From assembly GCA_963794415.1 (NCBI GenBank), contig CAWCDI010000001.1, forward strand, positions 1,054,001 through 1,118,000: a stretch of 64,000 bases of DNA, read 5' to 3'. This DNA is from CAVPTL01 sp963794415. GTDB lineage: Bacteria > Actinomycetota > Thermoleophilia > Gaiellales > JAICJC01. Shown here piece by piece: positions 1-6,785 of this stretch; within the stretch, counting starts at the first letter, position 1, and each line of letters begins with the position of its first letter. The notes under the pieces are model-generated. The model saw only the letters and a program-made list of their open reading frames with translations. It had not been told where the DNA came from and did no database searches. The translations under genes and the position numbers were made by a program.

Positions 1-132
1 GGTGAGCGTGCCCCCGGGCGTGTCCTTCTCGGCCCGCTGGAGGGCGGCGATGAGCATGCGAAGCGCACCCACGCGGTCGCGGTTGCCCGCCTTGAGCGCA
101 GCGGTGCTCTCGTCCTTGATCCGGTCGATCAC
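1..132 (-). CDS. yqeY: YqeY-like GatB/YqeY-domain protein (partial)
   Basis: Only the first 44 codons are present; the gene runs off the left edge. The start is GTG at 132, whose bases overlap the mtaB stop in a GTGA overlap (129-132), so it is the last visible gene of the dnaJ operon. The N-terminus begins MIDRIKDEST and continues with an RVGALRMLIAALQ helix, which matches the start of the YqeY family. Those proteins resemble the tRNA-binding C-terminal domain of the GatB amidotransferase subunit; their cellular role is not settled. The position after dnaJ-prmA-rsmE-mtaB matches the order seen in many Gram-positive genomes, which supports the call. Confidence 0.75.
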   Translation of the reverse strand, partial: MIDRIKDESTAALKAGNRDRVGALRMLIAALQRAEKDTPGGTLT

Positions 133-1289
133 GCGACCACCTCCACCATCTCCCCGGGGGCGCCTGACGCCTCGAGCCGGGTGTAGTCGGCCGCGTAGCC
201 GCGGCCATCGGTTTCCACCAGCACCAGCTGGCGCGTGCCTCGGAGCCGCTGCCGGTGGCGGCGGCCCTGCTCGTCGGAGAGCGTGCGCAGGCGCCGGGAG
301 CGGTCAGCCTTCACCTCTGGGGCCACTGGATCCGAGGCGCCGTCCACCGTGTCGGGCCGCGGCGAGTACCGAAACACGTGCACCTTCGAGAACTGGGCTG
401 ATCGCGCAGCGGAGAGCGTGTGCTCGAAGGCCGGCTCGTCCTCGGCGGGATGCCCGACGATCACATCGGTGGTGAGATTGAGCCCCGGCACGGCCGCCCG
501 CGCCGCCTCGAGCCGCGCGAGGAACCCGGCACGCGTGTAGCGCCGTTGCATCGCCGAGAGCACGCCGTCGTCGCCCGACTGCATCGGCACGTGCAGATGC
601 GGCGCCACCCGCGGGTGCGCGAACGCATCGAGGAGCCCCTCGGTGAGATGGTTGACCTCGATCGAGGAGAGCCGCACGCGAAGGACGCCGTCCAGCCCGG
701 CAACCGCCAGCATCAGGTCGGCCAGGCGCATGCCCGCGGCGCGATCGCGGAAGCAGCCCAGGTTGATCCCCGTGAGCACCAGCTCGCGGTGGCCCTGATC
801 CACACGGCGGCGCGCCTCACGGAGGACTGCCTCTGCGGCGCGGCTGCGGGTGCCGCCGCGCACTGCGGGGATCACGCAGTAGCTGCACGCGAACGAGCAG
901 CCGTCCTGCACGCGAAGATACGCGCGGGTGCGCCCGAGGGCCGGCACCGTGCCGGTGCAGCCAAGCGCGCCGACCGATTCGGCCACGATGTCGGCCGTCC
1001 GCTCGGCGCGGGCCGAGACGACCGTCACGTTGGGCGCGACCTGGTCGAAGGCCCGCTCGAGGTTTGCGGCGCAGCCGGTGACGAACACGCGCTCGGCCGT
1101 GCGGGCGGCGCGCCGGACGGCCTTCCGCGACTTCGCGACCGCCTCGGCCGTCACGCAGCAGGTGTTGACCACGCGCACATCGGCAGCGTCCGACTCGACG
1201 TGGCCGTCTGCGATGAGCCGCTCGCGCACCGCCTGGGCGTCGGCCAGCGAGACCTTGCAGCCCAGGAACTCGGTGGCGAAGCTGGTCAC
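129..1289 (-). CDS. mtaB: tRNA (N6-L-threonylcarbamoyladenosine(37)-C2)-methylthiotransferase MtaB
   Basis: 386-residue radical SAM methylthiotransferase, predicted to convert t6A37 to ms2t6A37 in ANN-decoding tRNAs. The N-terminal UPF0004 domain carries the auxiliary-cluster cysteines C11 (LGCKV), C44/C45 (NTCCVT) and C73 (VTGCAA). The radical SAM CxxxCxxC is C131-C135-C138 (CSFACSYC). A TRAM-like tail follows from about residue 345. Length and motif order fit MtaB better than MiaB, which is usually longer. The ATG overlaps the rsmE stop (ATGA) and its own stop overlaps the yqeY start, so translation is probably coupled along the operon. No defects seen. Confidence 0.88.
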   Translation of the reverse strand: MTSFATEFLGCKVSLADAQAVRERLIADGHVESDAADVRVVNTCCVTAEAVAKSRKAVRRAARTAERVFVTGCAANLERAFDQVAPNVTVVSARAERTADIVAESVGALGCTGTVPALGRTRAYLRVQDGCSFACSYCVIPAVRGGTRSRAAEAVLREARRRVDQGHRELVLTGINLGCFRDRAAGMRLADLMLAVAGLDGVLRVRLSSIEVNHLTEGLLDAFAHPRVAPHLHVPMQSGDDGVLSAMQRRYTRAGFLARLEAARAAVPGLNLTTDVIVGHPAEDEPAFEHTLSAARSAQFSKVHVFRYSPRPDTVDGASDPVAPEVKADRSRRLRTLSDEQGRRHRQRLRGTRQLVLVETDGRGYAADYTRLEASGAPGEMVEVVA

Positions 1290-1972
1290 CCCAGGAAGCC
1301 CATCTCGCGCAGCGTGAGCGCTGCGGCGACGATCGCGGCAGTCTCGGTGCGGAGCACCACGGGGCCGAAGGTCGCGATGGCCACGCCGTTTGCCCGCGCC
1401 AGCTCGAGCTCGCTCTCCGAGAACCCGGGCTCAGGCCCGATCAGGAGCGTCGCCTGGCGCCGGCCGACGATCCGGTCGGCCAGCCCGCCCGATGCACCCT
1501 CGAGGTTGAGCACCACCGCGTCGGGTGAGAGCACGTCGGCAAACGAGGAGACGCCCAGGATCTCGGGCACGCGCGACTGCTTGGACTGCTTGGCCGCTGC
1601 CTCGGCGACGCGCCTCCAGCGCTCGATGCGGCTCTCCGTGAACTCGCCCTTGATGAGCTCGGAGCGAAGCGCGCCCACCGCAGACACACCGAGCTCCGTG
1701 AGCTTCTCGACCGCCGAATCCGAGCGCGAGCCCGGCTGCGCGAGCCACACTGTCACCGCCGGAGCCTGAGCCACCGCCGCCACCTCCTCGATCAATTGCA
1801 GGCCCGCGGCAGATACCCGCGCCATCCAGACGCGGCCGTCGTGGGCCACCTCGCAAGTATCCCCCACCCGCATGCGAAGCACGTCGGTGAGGTGATGGCG
1901 ATCGTCGTCGCTGAGCTCGGCGATGCCGTCGGTCACGCCGGTCGCGAAGAACCGGTAGCGGTGCCGCGTCAC
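1286..1972 (-). CDS. rsmE: 16S rRNA m3U1498 methyltransferase RsmE
   Basis: About 228 residues. SPOUT-class methyltransferase that methylates N3 of U1498 in 16S rRNA. The N-terminal PUA-like part starts MTRHRYRFF; the C-terminal trefoil-knot motif is seen as LLIGPEPGFSESELELA, with GPEPG in place of the more usual GPEGG. A longer open frame exists upstream, but the GTG at 1972 is the right start: it forms a GTGA overlap with the prmA stop and places the family N-terminus correctly. It sits in the dnaJ-prmA-rsmE-mtaB operon, a frequent arrangement. Confidence 0.88.
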   Translation of the reverse strand: MTRHRYRFFATGVTDGIAELSDDDRHHLTDVLRMRVGDTCEVAHDGRVWMARVSAAGLQLIEEVAAVAQAPAVTVWLAQPGSRSDSAVEKLTELGVSAVGALRSELIKGEFTESRIERWRRVAEAAAKQSKQSRVPEILGVSSFADVLSPDAVVLNLEGASGGLADRIVGRRQATLLIGPEPGFSESELELARANGVAIATFGPVVLRTETAAIVAAALTLREMGFLG

Positions 1973-2679
1973 GGCCTGATCACCTCCGCCGCCCAGCCGT
2001 CGCACTCCACCCGCTCGGCACCGCCCGCGGTCTGCGTGTCGAGCAGGCCCGAGACGATGATCGCCGCCGGCAGGTCGCCGCGCTGCAGCAGCTGCTGGAT
2101 GAGGTCGAGCTGGAGGTTTGCCAGCCAGAGCGGCGCGGCAGGCAGCGGATCGTGCAGCACGTCGGCCTGCGCGACCGGGAAGCGCACGTCGTTTCGCTCG
2201 GCGTTCTCGGCGGCGGCGATCACGGCCAGGGGATCGAGATCGAATGCCTGGAGCGGGCCAAACCCCAGCTTGAGGGCAGCCACGGAGAGCACGCCGGAGC
2301 CGCAGCCCAGATCGATCGCGGGCTGGGGCTCGAATCGTTGCAGCAGCTCGAGCGCGGCCCGCGTGGAGCCGTGGGCGCCCGTGCCGAATGCCGAGCCCGG
2401 ATCGATGACGACCGCCAGCGGCTCCGGCGGGAACCACGGCGGGCCGATCCAGAGCTCTCCGACGCGGACCGGCCGATGGAACTCGCGCCAGCCGGTCTCC
2501 CAGCCATCGGGCACCGGCTGCTCGGTGAATCCCTCGTCCGGAGCGAGCTCGGCGTAGCCCGAGAACACGGTGCCGCCGGGGCCGTCCTCCTGCTCGAACC
2601 CTTGCGGGAACCAGTCGAGCATGCGGGCATACGCCTCGTCGGCCGCAGCAGCCGCCACCTTCAGCGAGTAGCGCTTCAC
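1969..2679 (-). CDS. prmA: Ribosomal protein L11 methyltransferase PrmA
   Basis: 236 residues. Class I SAM methyltransferase that trimethylates ribosomal protein L11. Visible motifs are AFGTGAHGSTRAALE, the family hallmark just before the SAM site, and motif I IDLGCGSGVLSVAA. It is shorter than E. coli PrmA (about 293 residues), and the N-terminal L11-recognition domain looks compact. The ATG at 2679 overlaps the dnaJ stop (ATGA) and the stop overlaps rsmE, so the gene is in the middle of the chaperone/rRNA-modification operon. Confidence 0.87.
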   Translation of the reverse strand: MKRYSLKVAAAAADEAYARMLDWFPQGFEQEDGPGGTVFSGYAELAPDEGFTEQPVPDGWETGWREFHRPVRVGELWIGPPWFPPEPLAVVIDPGSAFGTGAHGSTRAALELLQRFEPQPAIDLGCGSGVLSVAALKLGFGPLQAFDLDPLAVIAAAENAERNDVRFPVAQADVLHDPLPAAPLWLANLQLDLIQQLLQRGDLPAAIIVSGLLDTQTAGGAERVECDGWAAEVIRP

Positions 2680-3788
2680 CTGAATGCTGCGCGCAGCCGC
2701 CCGAAGAAGCCGCTGTCGGTCGCGTAGGTGGTGTCGTCCACGGTGGCCTCGAACTGCTTGAGGAGCGCGCGCTGCTCGTCGGTCATGCGCCGCGGAACGA
2801 GCACGTTCACGACCACGCGATGGTCACCGCGGCCGCGGCCGCCCAGCACGGGTATGCCCTTGCCGCGGAGCACGAGCAGCTCGTTGGCCTGAACGCCCGC
2901 GGCAACCTCGAGCTGCTCGGGGCCCTCGAGCGTCTCGATGGTGACCGTCGCGCCGAGTGCGGCCTGGCTGAAGGGGAGATCCAGCACCGTGACGATGTCG
3001 TTTCCGTCGCGCTGGAACCGCGGATCGTCGAGCACCGCGACCGCGACGTAGAGATCGCCAGGATCGACGCCGATGTCGTCCACGTGCCCGCGGTCGGTGA
3101 GCCGCAGCCGCTGGCCGTCGGCAATGCCCGGCGGGATCTGCACCTCGATCGACGACGTCACCCGGCGCACGCCGCGGCCACGGCAGGTGCTGCACGGATG
3201 CTCGATCTGCTTTCCGCGCCCGCCGCAGGCAGCGCAGGCCCCGGTCTGCACGAACTGGCCAAACGCGGTCTGCGCGATGTGCTGAACACGGCCGGCGCCA
3301 CCGCAGGTGGGACACGTCGTCACGTTGGTGCCGGGCTCGGCGCCCGTGCCCTCGCACACGTCGCAGGGCGCCACGAGATCGACGTCGACCGTGCGCGTGA
3401 CGCCGAAGGCGGCCTCGGCGAGCGTGAGCTCGATGTCGACCTGGGCATCGCTGCCCCGCCGGCGGCCGCGGCCACCGCCCCCGAACATGTCCTCGCCGAA
3501 GAACGCGCCGAGCAGGTCGGTCAGGTTCGAGAAATCCATGAACTGCTCGGTGTGCAGCTGGTTCTGCGAGACGCCGGCATGGCCGTACTGGTCGTAGCGG
3601 GCGCGGGTCTCGGGGCTGCTCAGCACCTCGTAGGCCTCCGCCGCCTCGCGGAACTGCTCGGTCGCGGCAGGGTCGGCGTTCACGTCCGGGTGGATGTCCC
3701 GGGCGAGCCGCCGAAAGGCTTTCTTGATCTCACCGTCTGAGGCGTCCCGGCCAACACCGAGCACCTCGTAGTAGTCGCGCTGTGCCAC
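2676..3788 (-). CDS. dnaJ: Chaperone DnaJ
   Basis: 370 residues, full-length class A DnaJ, the Hsp40 co-chaperone that stimulates DnaK ATPase. The J domain has HPD at 33-35. A Gly/Phe-rich linker includes GGGGRGRRR. There are four zinc-finger repeats (CDVCEGTG, CPTCGGAG, CAACGGRG, CSTCRGRG), followed by the C-terminal substrate-binding domains. Neither dnaK nor grpE is adjacent. The start is GTG at 3788 with no ribosome binding site; a TACAAT hexamer ends 6 bases upstream, so the mRNA is probably leaderless. The tiny peptide gene and the XRE-TPR regulator lie immediately upstream and separate dnaJ from hrcA. Confidence 0.93.
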   Translation of the reverse strand: MAQRDYYEVLGVGRDASDGEIKKAFRRLARDIHPDVNADPAATEQFREAAEAYEVLSSPETRARYDQYGHAGVSQNQLHTEQFMDFSNLTDLLGAFFGEDMFGGGGRGRRRGSDAQVDIELTLAEAAFGVTRTVDVDLVAPCDVCEGTGAEPGTNVTTCPTCGGAGRVQHIAQTAFGQFVQTGACAACGGRGKQIEHPCSTCRGRGVRRVTSSIEVQIPPGIADGQRLRLTDRGHVDDIGVDPGDLYVAVAVLDDPRFQRDGNDIVTVLDLPFSQAALGATVTIETLEGPEQLEVAAGVQANELLVLRGKGIPVLGGRGRGDHRVVVNVLVPRRMTDEQRALLKQFEATVDDTTYATDSGFFGRLRAAFR

Positions 3789-3794
3789 GCGCCG

Positions 3795-3800
3795 ATTGTA
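3795..3800 (-). promoter_or_regulatory. -10 box of dnaJ (TACAAT), leaderless
   Basis: TACAAT on the minus strand ends 6 bases before the dnaJ GTG. Transcription would start at or next to the start codon. No good -35 hexamer is visible. No CIRCE-type inverted repeat was found here, although hrcA is nearby. Confidence 0.55.
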
Positions 3801-3832
3801 GATCGACGCGTGGCGAGCGCTGCCTACTCACC

Positions 3833-3940
3833 TCACCACTGGTGGAATCCCCTACCCAGATGGTGGCTCACTCGCGCTGCTGCGAGCGCAAGCGTGGTCG
3901 CTGCCAGAAGCAGCGCCGGGCGTCGTGCCAAGTACTTCAA
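3833..3940 (-). CDS. Small secreted-peptide-like ORF behind XRE-TPR regulator (candidate signalling pro-peptide)
   Basis: 35 codons, TTG start at 3940. A strong Shine-Dalgarno (AGGAGGGG) ends about 4 bases before the start, an unusually good site for this window. The product begins MKYLARR (basic), continues with the hydrophobic stretch PALLLAATTLALAAA, and ends with the short basic/aromatic tail RVSHHLGRGFHQW. That is the shape of an exported pro-peptide with a signal sequence and a mature C-terminal peptide, with AxA-like cleavage choices before RVSHH. It lies 30 bases downstream of the XRE-TPR regulator on the same strand. By position and shape it resembles PapR/NprX/SHP-type cognate peptides of RRNPP regulators. 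Function is inferred; a small membrane peptide or toxin is an alternative. Confidence 0.55.
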   Translation of the reverse strand: MKYLARRPALLLAATTLALAAARVSHHLGRGFHQW

Positions 3941-3970
3941 TGTTCCCCTCCTGATACCACGAGAGCGGTG

Positions 3971-5320
3971 CTACCAGCGAACGTCCTGGAGAGCCTCTGC
4001 GGCCCGCCGGTACAGCTCTGCTGCTTTCACCGTCTCCCCCCGTTTCCCGGCGACATCACCGAGTGCCACCCATGAGCCGGCCAGATGACTGACCGTCTCG
4101 ACCGCCTCGAAGCAGTTCGCGGCGGCCGTAAATGACTGCTCAGCCTCTTCGATGCGATCCAGTGCCATGAGGGCACGGCCGATCACGATTCGAGCATTCC
4201 CTTCTTCTTCTCGGAATTCCACGCGAGAACTCAATAACTCGATCGCGCTATATCCACTCTCGATGGCACCTTCGAGATCACCGGTGTGAAGCCGGGCTGA
4301 GGCCAGTGAAGAGGCCGCAAACCCAGCATCCACGCGGTTGTCCTGGTCAACGGCGATGCGAAACGACTCGCGAAGCAGGGGAACGGCTTCGTCGGGCTTT
4401 CCGGTGATCGCGCGCAGCTGACCGAGGTTGTTGAGAAGCTTTCCGACGTACTCGTGGTCGGAGACACGCTCGTAGAGCGCCTTCGAACGCTCCGCGTAGT
4501 CGCGGGCCAGCGAGTACTGGTTCTGGCGCTCGGCGACGAGCGACGCGTCGAGGAGGGTCTCGGCCAGAACGCGGTCGTCGTTCAGCGAGCGGGCGAGCTC
4601 GAGCGCCTGCTCGATGTCCTCGGACGCCGCGGTGAAATCCTTCTGGCGCCGGCGGATCTTGGCCCTCGTGTTGAGGATCCGCACGCGAAGCGCGTCCGAC
4701 GGCTGGGGCGCACCGGCCGCCAGGCGCAAGGCCTCGTCGAGGGCGGCGGCCGCGGTGGCGAGGCTGCCCATCTTGTACCGCACGAACCCGACGCGGTAGA
4801 GGACGGCTGCCTGATCGGTCGCGGTGAGCTCCTCGGCCAGCGTGCCGGCGTCCGCGAAGGCGTCGAGCGCCTCGGGCAGCAGGCCGATGGACTGCAGAGC
4901 CCATCCGCGGGCCTGGGCGTGGCGGAAGGCCAGGCGCGCATCGCCGCTTCGAGTGGCGACGGCGGCCGCCTGCTCGAGGATCGCGAGCGCGTCACGATCA
5001 CGGTGGGCCTCGATCTCTGCCTCCGCCCGCGCGACTGCCGATTCACAGACCGCGCGGGCGGAGACTCCGCTCTCCCCTTCAAGCGTGATGCGATCGACGC
5101 CCAGCTTCTCTGCAAACCAGGCGAGTGCCGCATCAGACGGCTTGGTCTTCCCAAGCTCGACCTGGCTCACATACTCCTTGGTGAAGCGTGAGCCGCCGAG
5201 CTCTGCCTGGGTCAGGCCAGTGGAGACGCGCAGCGCACGCACGCGCACGCCGACCCCCGTGGGCGTGCTAACGGTGCGGGCGCTTCTACGGTGCTCCCGT
5301 GTTTGGCCAGGTGACCCCAT
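3971..5320 (-). CDS. XRE-family transcriptional regulator with TPR repeats
   Basis: 449 residues. An N-terminal XRE helix-turn-helix (about residues 24-78; GLTQAEL, YVSQVELGKTKPS, WFAEKLGVD) is followed by a long, almost purely helical TPR array (about 100-445), as in PlcR, NprR, Rgg and other RRNPP regulators whose TPR domain binds a peptide. Start is ATG at 5320; a TACCCT hexamer ends 6 bases before it, suggesting a leaderless mRNA. The gene interrupts the usual hrcA-dnaJ neighbourhood. A 35-codon secreted-peptide-like gene with a strong ribosome binding site follows 30 bases downstream. TCAAGTA-like motifs in the promoter region, one over the expected -35, suggest autoregulation. The ligand is unknown. 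Confidence 0.85.
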   Translation of the reverse strand: MGSPGQTREHRRSARTVSTPTGVGVRVRALRVSTGLTQAELGGSRFTKEYVSQVELGKTKPSDAALAWFAEKLGVDRITLEGESGVSARAVCESAVARAEAEIEAHRDRDALAILEQAAAVATRSGDARLAFRHAQARGWALQSIGLLPEALDAFADAGTLAEELTATDQAAVLYRVGFVRYKMGSLATAAAALDEALRLAAGAPQPSDALRVRILNTRAKIRRRQKDFTAASEDIEQALELARSLNDDRVLAETLLDASLVAERQNQYSLARDYAERSKALYERVSDHEYVGKLLNNLGQLRAITGKPDEAVPLLRESFRIAVDQDNRVDAGFAASSLASARLHTGDLEGAIESGYSAIELLSSRVEFREEEGNARIVIGRALMALDRIEEAEQSFTAAANCFEAVETVSHLAGSWVALGDVAGKRGETVKAAELYRRAAEALQDVRW

Positions 5321-5326
5321 ACACCC

Positions 5327-5332
5327 AGGGTA
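5327..5332 (-). promoter_or_regulatory. -10 box of the XRE-TPR regulator (TACCCT)
   Basis: TACCCT on the minus strand lies 6 bases from the ATG at 5320. Seventeen to eighteen bases upstream the -35 region coincides with a TCAAGTA motif (5346-5352), so a bound regulator would compete with RNA polymerase. Confidence 0.45.
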
Positions 5333-5344
5333 GCGGACAATTGC

Positions 5345-5468
5345 CTACTTGACTAGTGCTGCGTTCACGTCCTTCATGCCTCGACACTTCTGGCTTATCC
5401 ACAGGTTTCCCCACCGGTCAAGTGAAATCTGGCAGCTACTTGATTTCACCCTTTTGGAGTACTTGACT
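5345..5468. promoter_or_regulatory. Cluster of TACTTGA/TCAAGTA motifs, candidate operator array
   Basis: Three same-orientation copies of TACTTGA (5346-5352, 5437-5443, 5460-5466) and one related inverted copy, GTCAAGT (5417-5423), lie upstream of the XRE-TPR regulator. An 8-bp inverted repeat GTGAAATC/GATTTCAC (5422-5429 and 5442-5449) brackets two of them. AGTACTTG recurs on the minus strand at 3937-3930, inside the start of the small peptide gene. The region also looks less GC-rich than its surroundings. Binding by the adjacent regulator is inferred. Confidence 0.4.
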
Positions 5469-5750
5469 CTGCGGCGGCCAGAGGGTATCTTGGGCTTACA
5501 ACGCGAAACGGCAAACGCCGGATGAGCGATGCCGACGACCAGTGTTCAATCGGTGGGCCGCCGAGAGTACGACGAACAGAGGTCGCCTGGGGTCTCATTG
5601 CAAACCGGATGCCGGGGGTCGGAGTCGGAGCGCGGTGGTGAGGACTGGAGCCCCTCACTACCGCGCGGCTCCTCTTTAAACCGCGCTCACGAGGCAGGTA
5701 GCCCGTTGCGAGAAGGTGCCAGGCGCCTTCTCGCCACGCGGACACGAGCC
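5469..5750. other. Non-coding gap between hrcA and the regulator promoter
   Basis: About 280 bases with no convincing gene on either strand. The open frames that cross it look like shadows of hrcA. It contains the hrcA terminator-like hairpin at 5708-5734; otherwise I see nothing I can assign. Confidence 0.4.
5708..5734 (-). terminator. Hairpin after hrcA, GGTGCC-core repeat family
   Basis: Two 13-base arms (GCGAGAAGGTGCC and GGCGCCTTCTCGC) are separated by one A and differ from a perfect repeat by one G/T position. It lies 17 bases beyond the hrcA stop. There is no clear T-run. The core is related to the GGTGCCTGGCACC hairpins at 24483, 43978 and 56458. Confidence 0.5.
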
Positions 5751-6785
5751 CTACTCGTCGTAGATGTCCTCCATGAACGACGAGAGCGCAGAGGCCGCGC
5801 CGCGCACCGAGCGGATGGCCGTGGCGTAGTCCATGCGCATCGGGCCGATCAGCGAGACGGTGCCGAGGTTCTGGGTCACGAGGCCGTAGTTGGCGGCGAC
5901 CATCGCGAGCGTGTGCATGTGCGGCACGACGTTGTCGCTGCCGACCCGGACATAGAGCCGGCGCGAATCGAGCGCGCCGCGAAGCATCTCGAGCAGATCC
6001 ATCCGCTCCTCGAGCACGCGCACGAGCCCGTTGATCTCGACCAGGTCGGCGAACCGCATCTCCTCCACCAGCCGGGCGGCGCCGCCGATGTAGAGCATCT
6101 GCTCGCCCCCGGCTACGAGCTCGGTGAACGCCGGGCGCAGCCGCTCGATCAGCTCGCGCTCGACCGGCGAGAGCCCCGGCTCCTGCAGCCGCAGCTGCAG
6201 CGTGCGGCTGCCGGCCCGCACTCCGCCGAGCTGCTCGTTCAAAAACTCGCCCGCCCACTCCACCAGCTTGGGATCGACAGCACTGGGAAACGGGAAGATC
6301 TTCTTGGTCACCCCGCCGGTCGAGGTGATCACCACGACCATCACGACCTGCGGCTGCAACAGCAGCACCTCGACGCGGCGGATCTCGGTGGTCTCGAGCG
6401 GCGGCGCGGTCACCAGCGCGAGCAGCGAGGTGACCTGCGAGAGCATCTCGGTGGTGGCAGTGAGCGCGGACTCGATCTCCGAGCGCGTGGCGCTCAGATC
6501 GACCGGCAGCTGCGCCGCGCCCAGCGGCTGCTGCAGCAGGAGCTCGGCATAGAGGCGGTATCCCGCGTCGGTCGGCACCCTGCCCGCCGAGGTGTGCGGG
6601 TGGTTCAGGAGGCCACGGGACTCGAGCTCTGCCAGCTCGTACCGCACGGTCGAGGGCGAGGCGTCGATCTCGTTCTTCTCGACAAGGGTGCGCGAGCCCA
6701 CCGGATGTCCCGTGGCGATGTAGGACGCCACCACGTCGGTGAGGATCTGGACCTGGCGGGGGCTGAGCTCGGTGAACTCGCTCAT
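5751..6785 (-). CDS. hrcA: Heat-inducible transcription repressor HrcA
   Basis: 344 residues. Repressor of class I heat-shock genes that normally binds CIRCE elements. The N-terminal winged helix has LSPRQVQILTDVVASYI, then HPVGSRTL, SPSTVRYELAELE and HPHTSAGRVPTDAGYR, all family signatures. The C-terminal part (IGPMRMDYATAI) is also typical. The open frame extends upstream, but the ATG at 6785 makes an ATGA overlap with the hemW stop and fits the family start. It belongs to a lepA-hemW-hrcA operon. No CIRCE sequence (TTAGCACTC-N9-GAGTGCTAA) is recognisable in the intergenic regions I read, so its targets are probably elsewhere. Confidence 0.92.
   Translation of the reverse strand: MSEFTELSPRQVQILTDVVASYIATGHPVGSRTLVEKNEIDASPSTVRYELAELESRGLLNHPHTSAGRVPTDAGYRLYAELLLQQPLGAAQLPVDLSATRSEIESALTATTEMLSQVTSLLALVTAPPLETTEIRRVEVLLLQPQVVMVVVITSTGGVTKKIFPFPSAVDPKLVEWAGEFLNEQLGGVRAGSRTLQLRLQEPGLSPVERELIERLRPAFTELVAGGEQMLYIGGAARLVEEMRFADLVEINGLVRVLEERMDLLEMLRGALDSRRLYVRVGSDNVVPHMHTLAMVAANYGLVTQNLGTVSLIGPMRMDYATAIRSVRGAASALSSFMEDIYDE

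Noticed and set aside
420..1769. Long plus-strand open frame of 449 codons opposite mtaB/rsmE
   Set aside because: Arg/Ala/Gly/His-rich antisense shadow of conserved minus-strand genes; no family signature.
3789..5750. CIRCE element for HrcA near dnaJ or hrcA
   Set aside because: No TTAGCACTC-N9-GAGTGCTAA-like repeat found; the inverted repeat at 5422-5449 does not resemble it.
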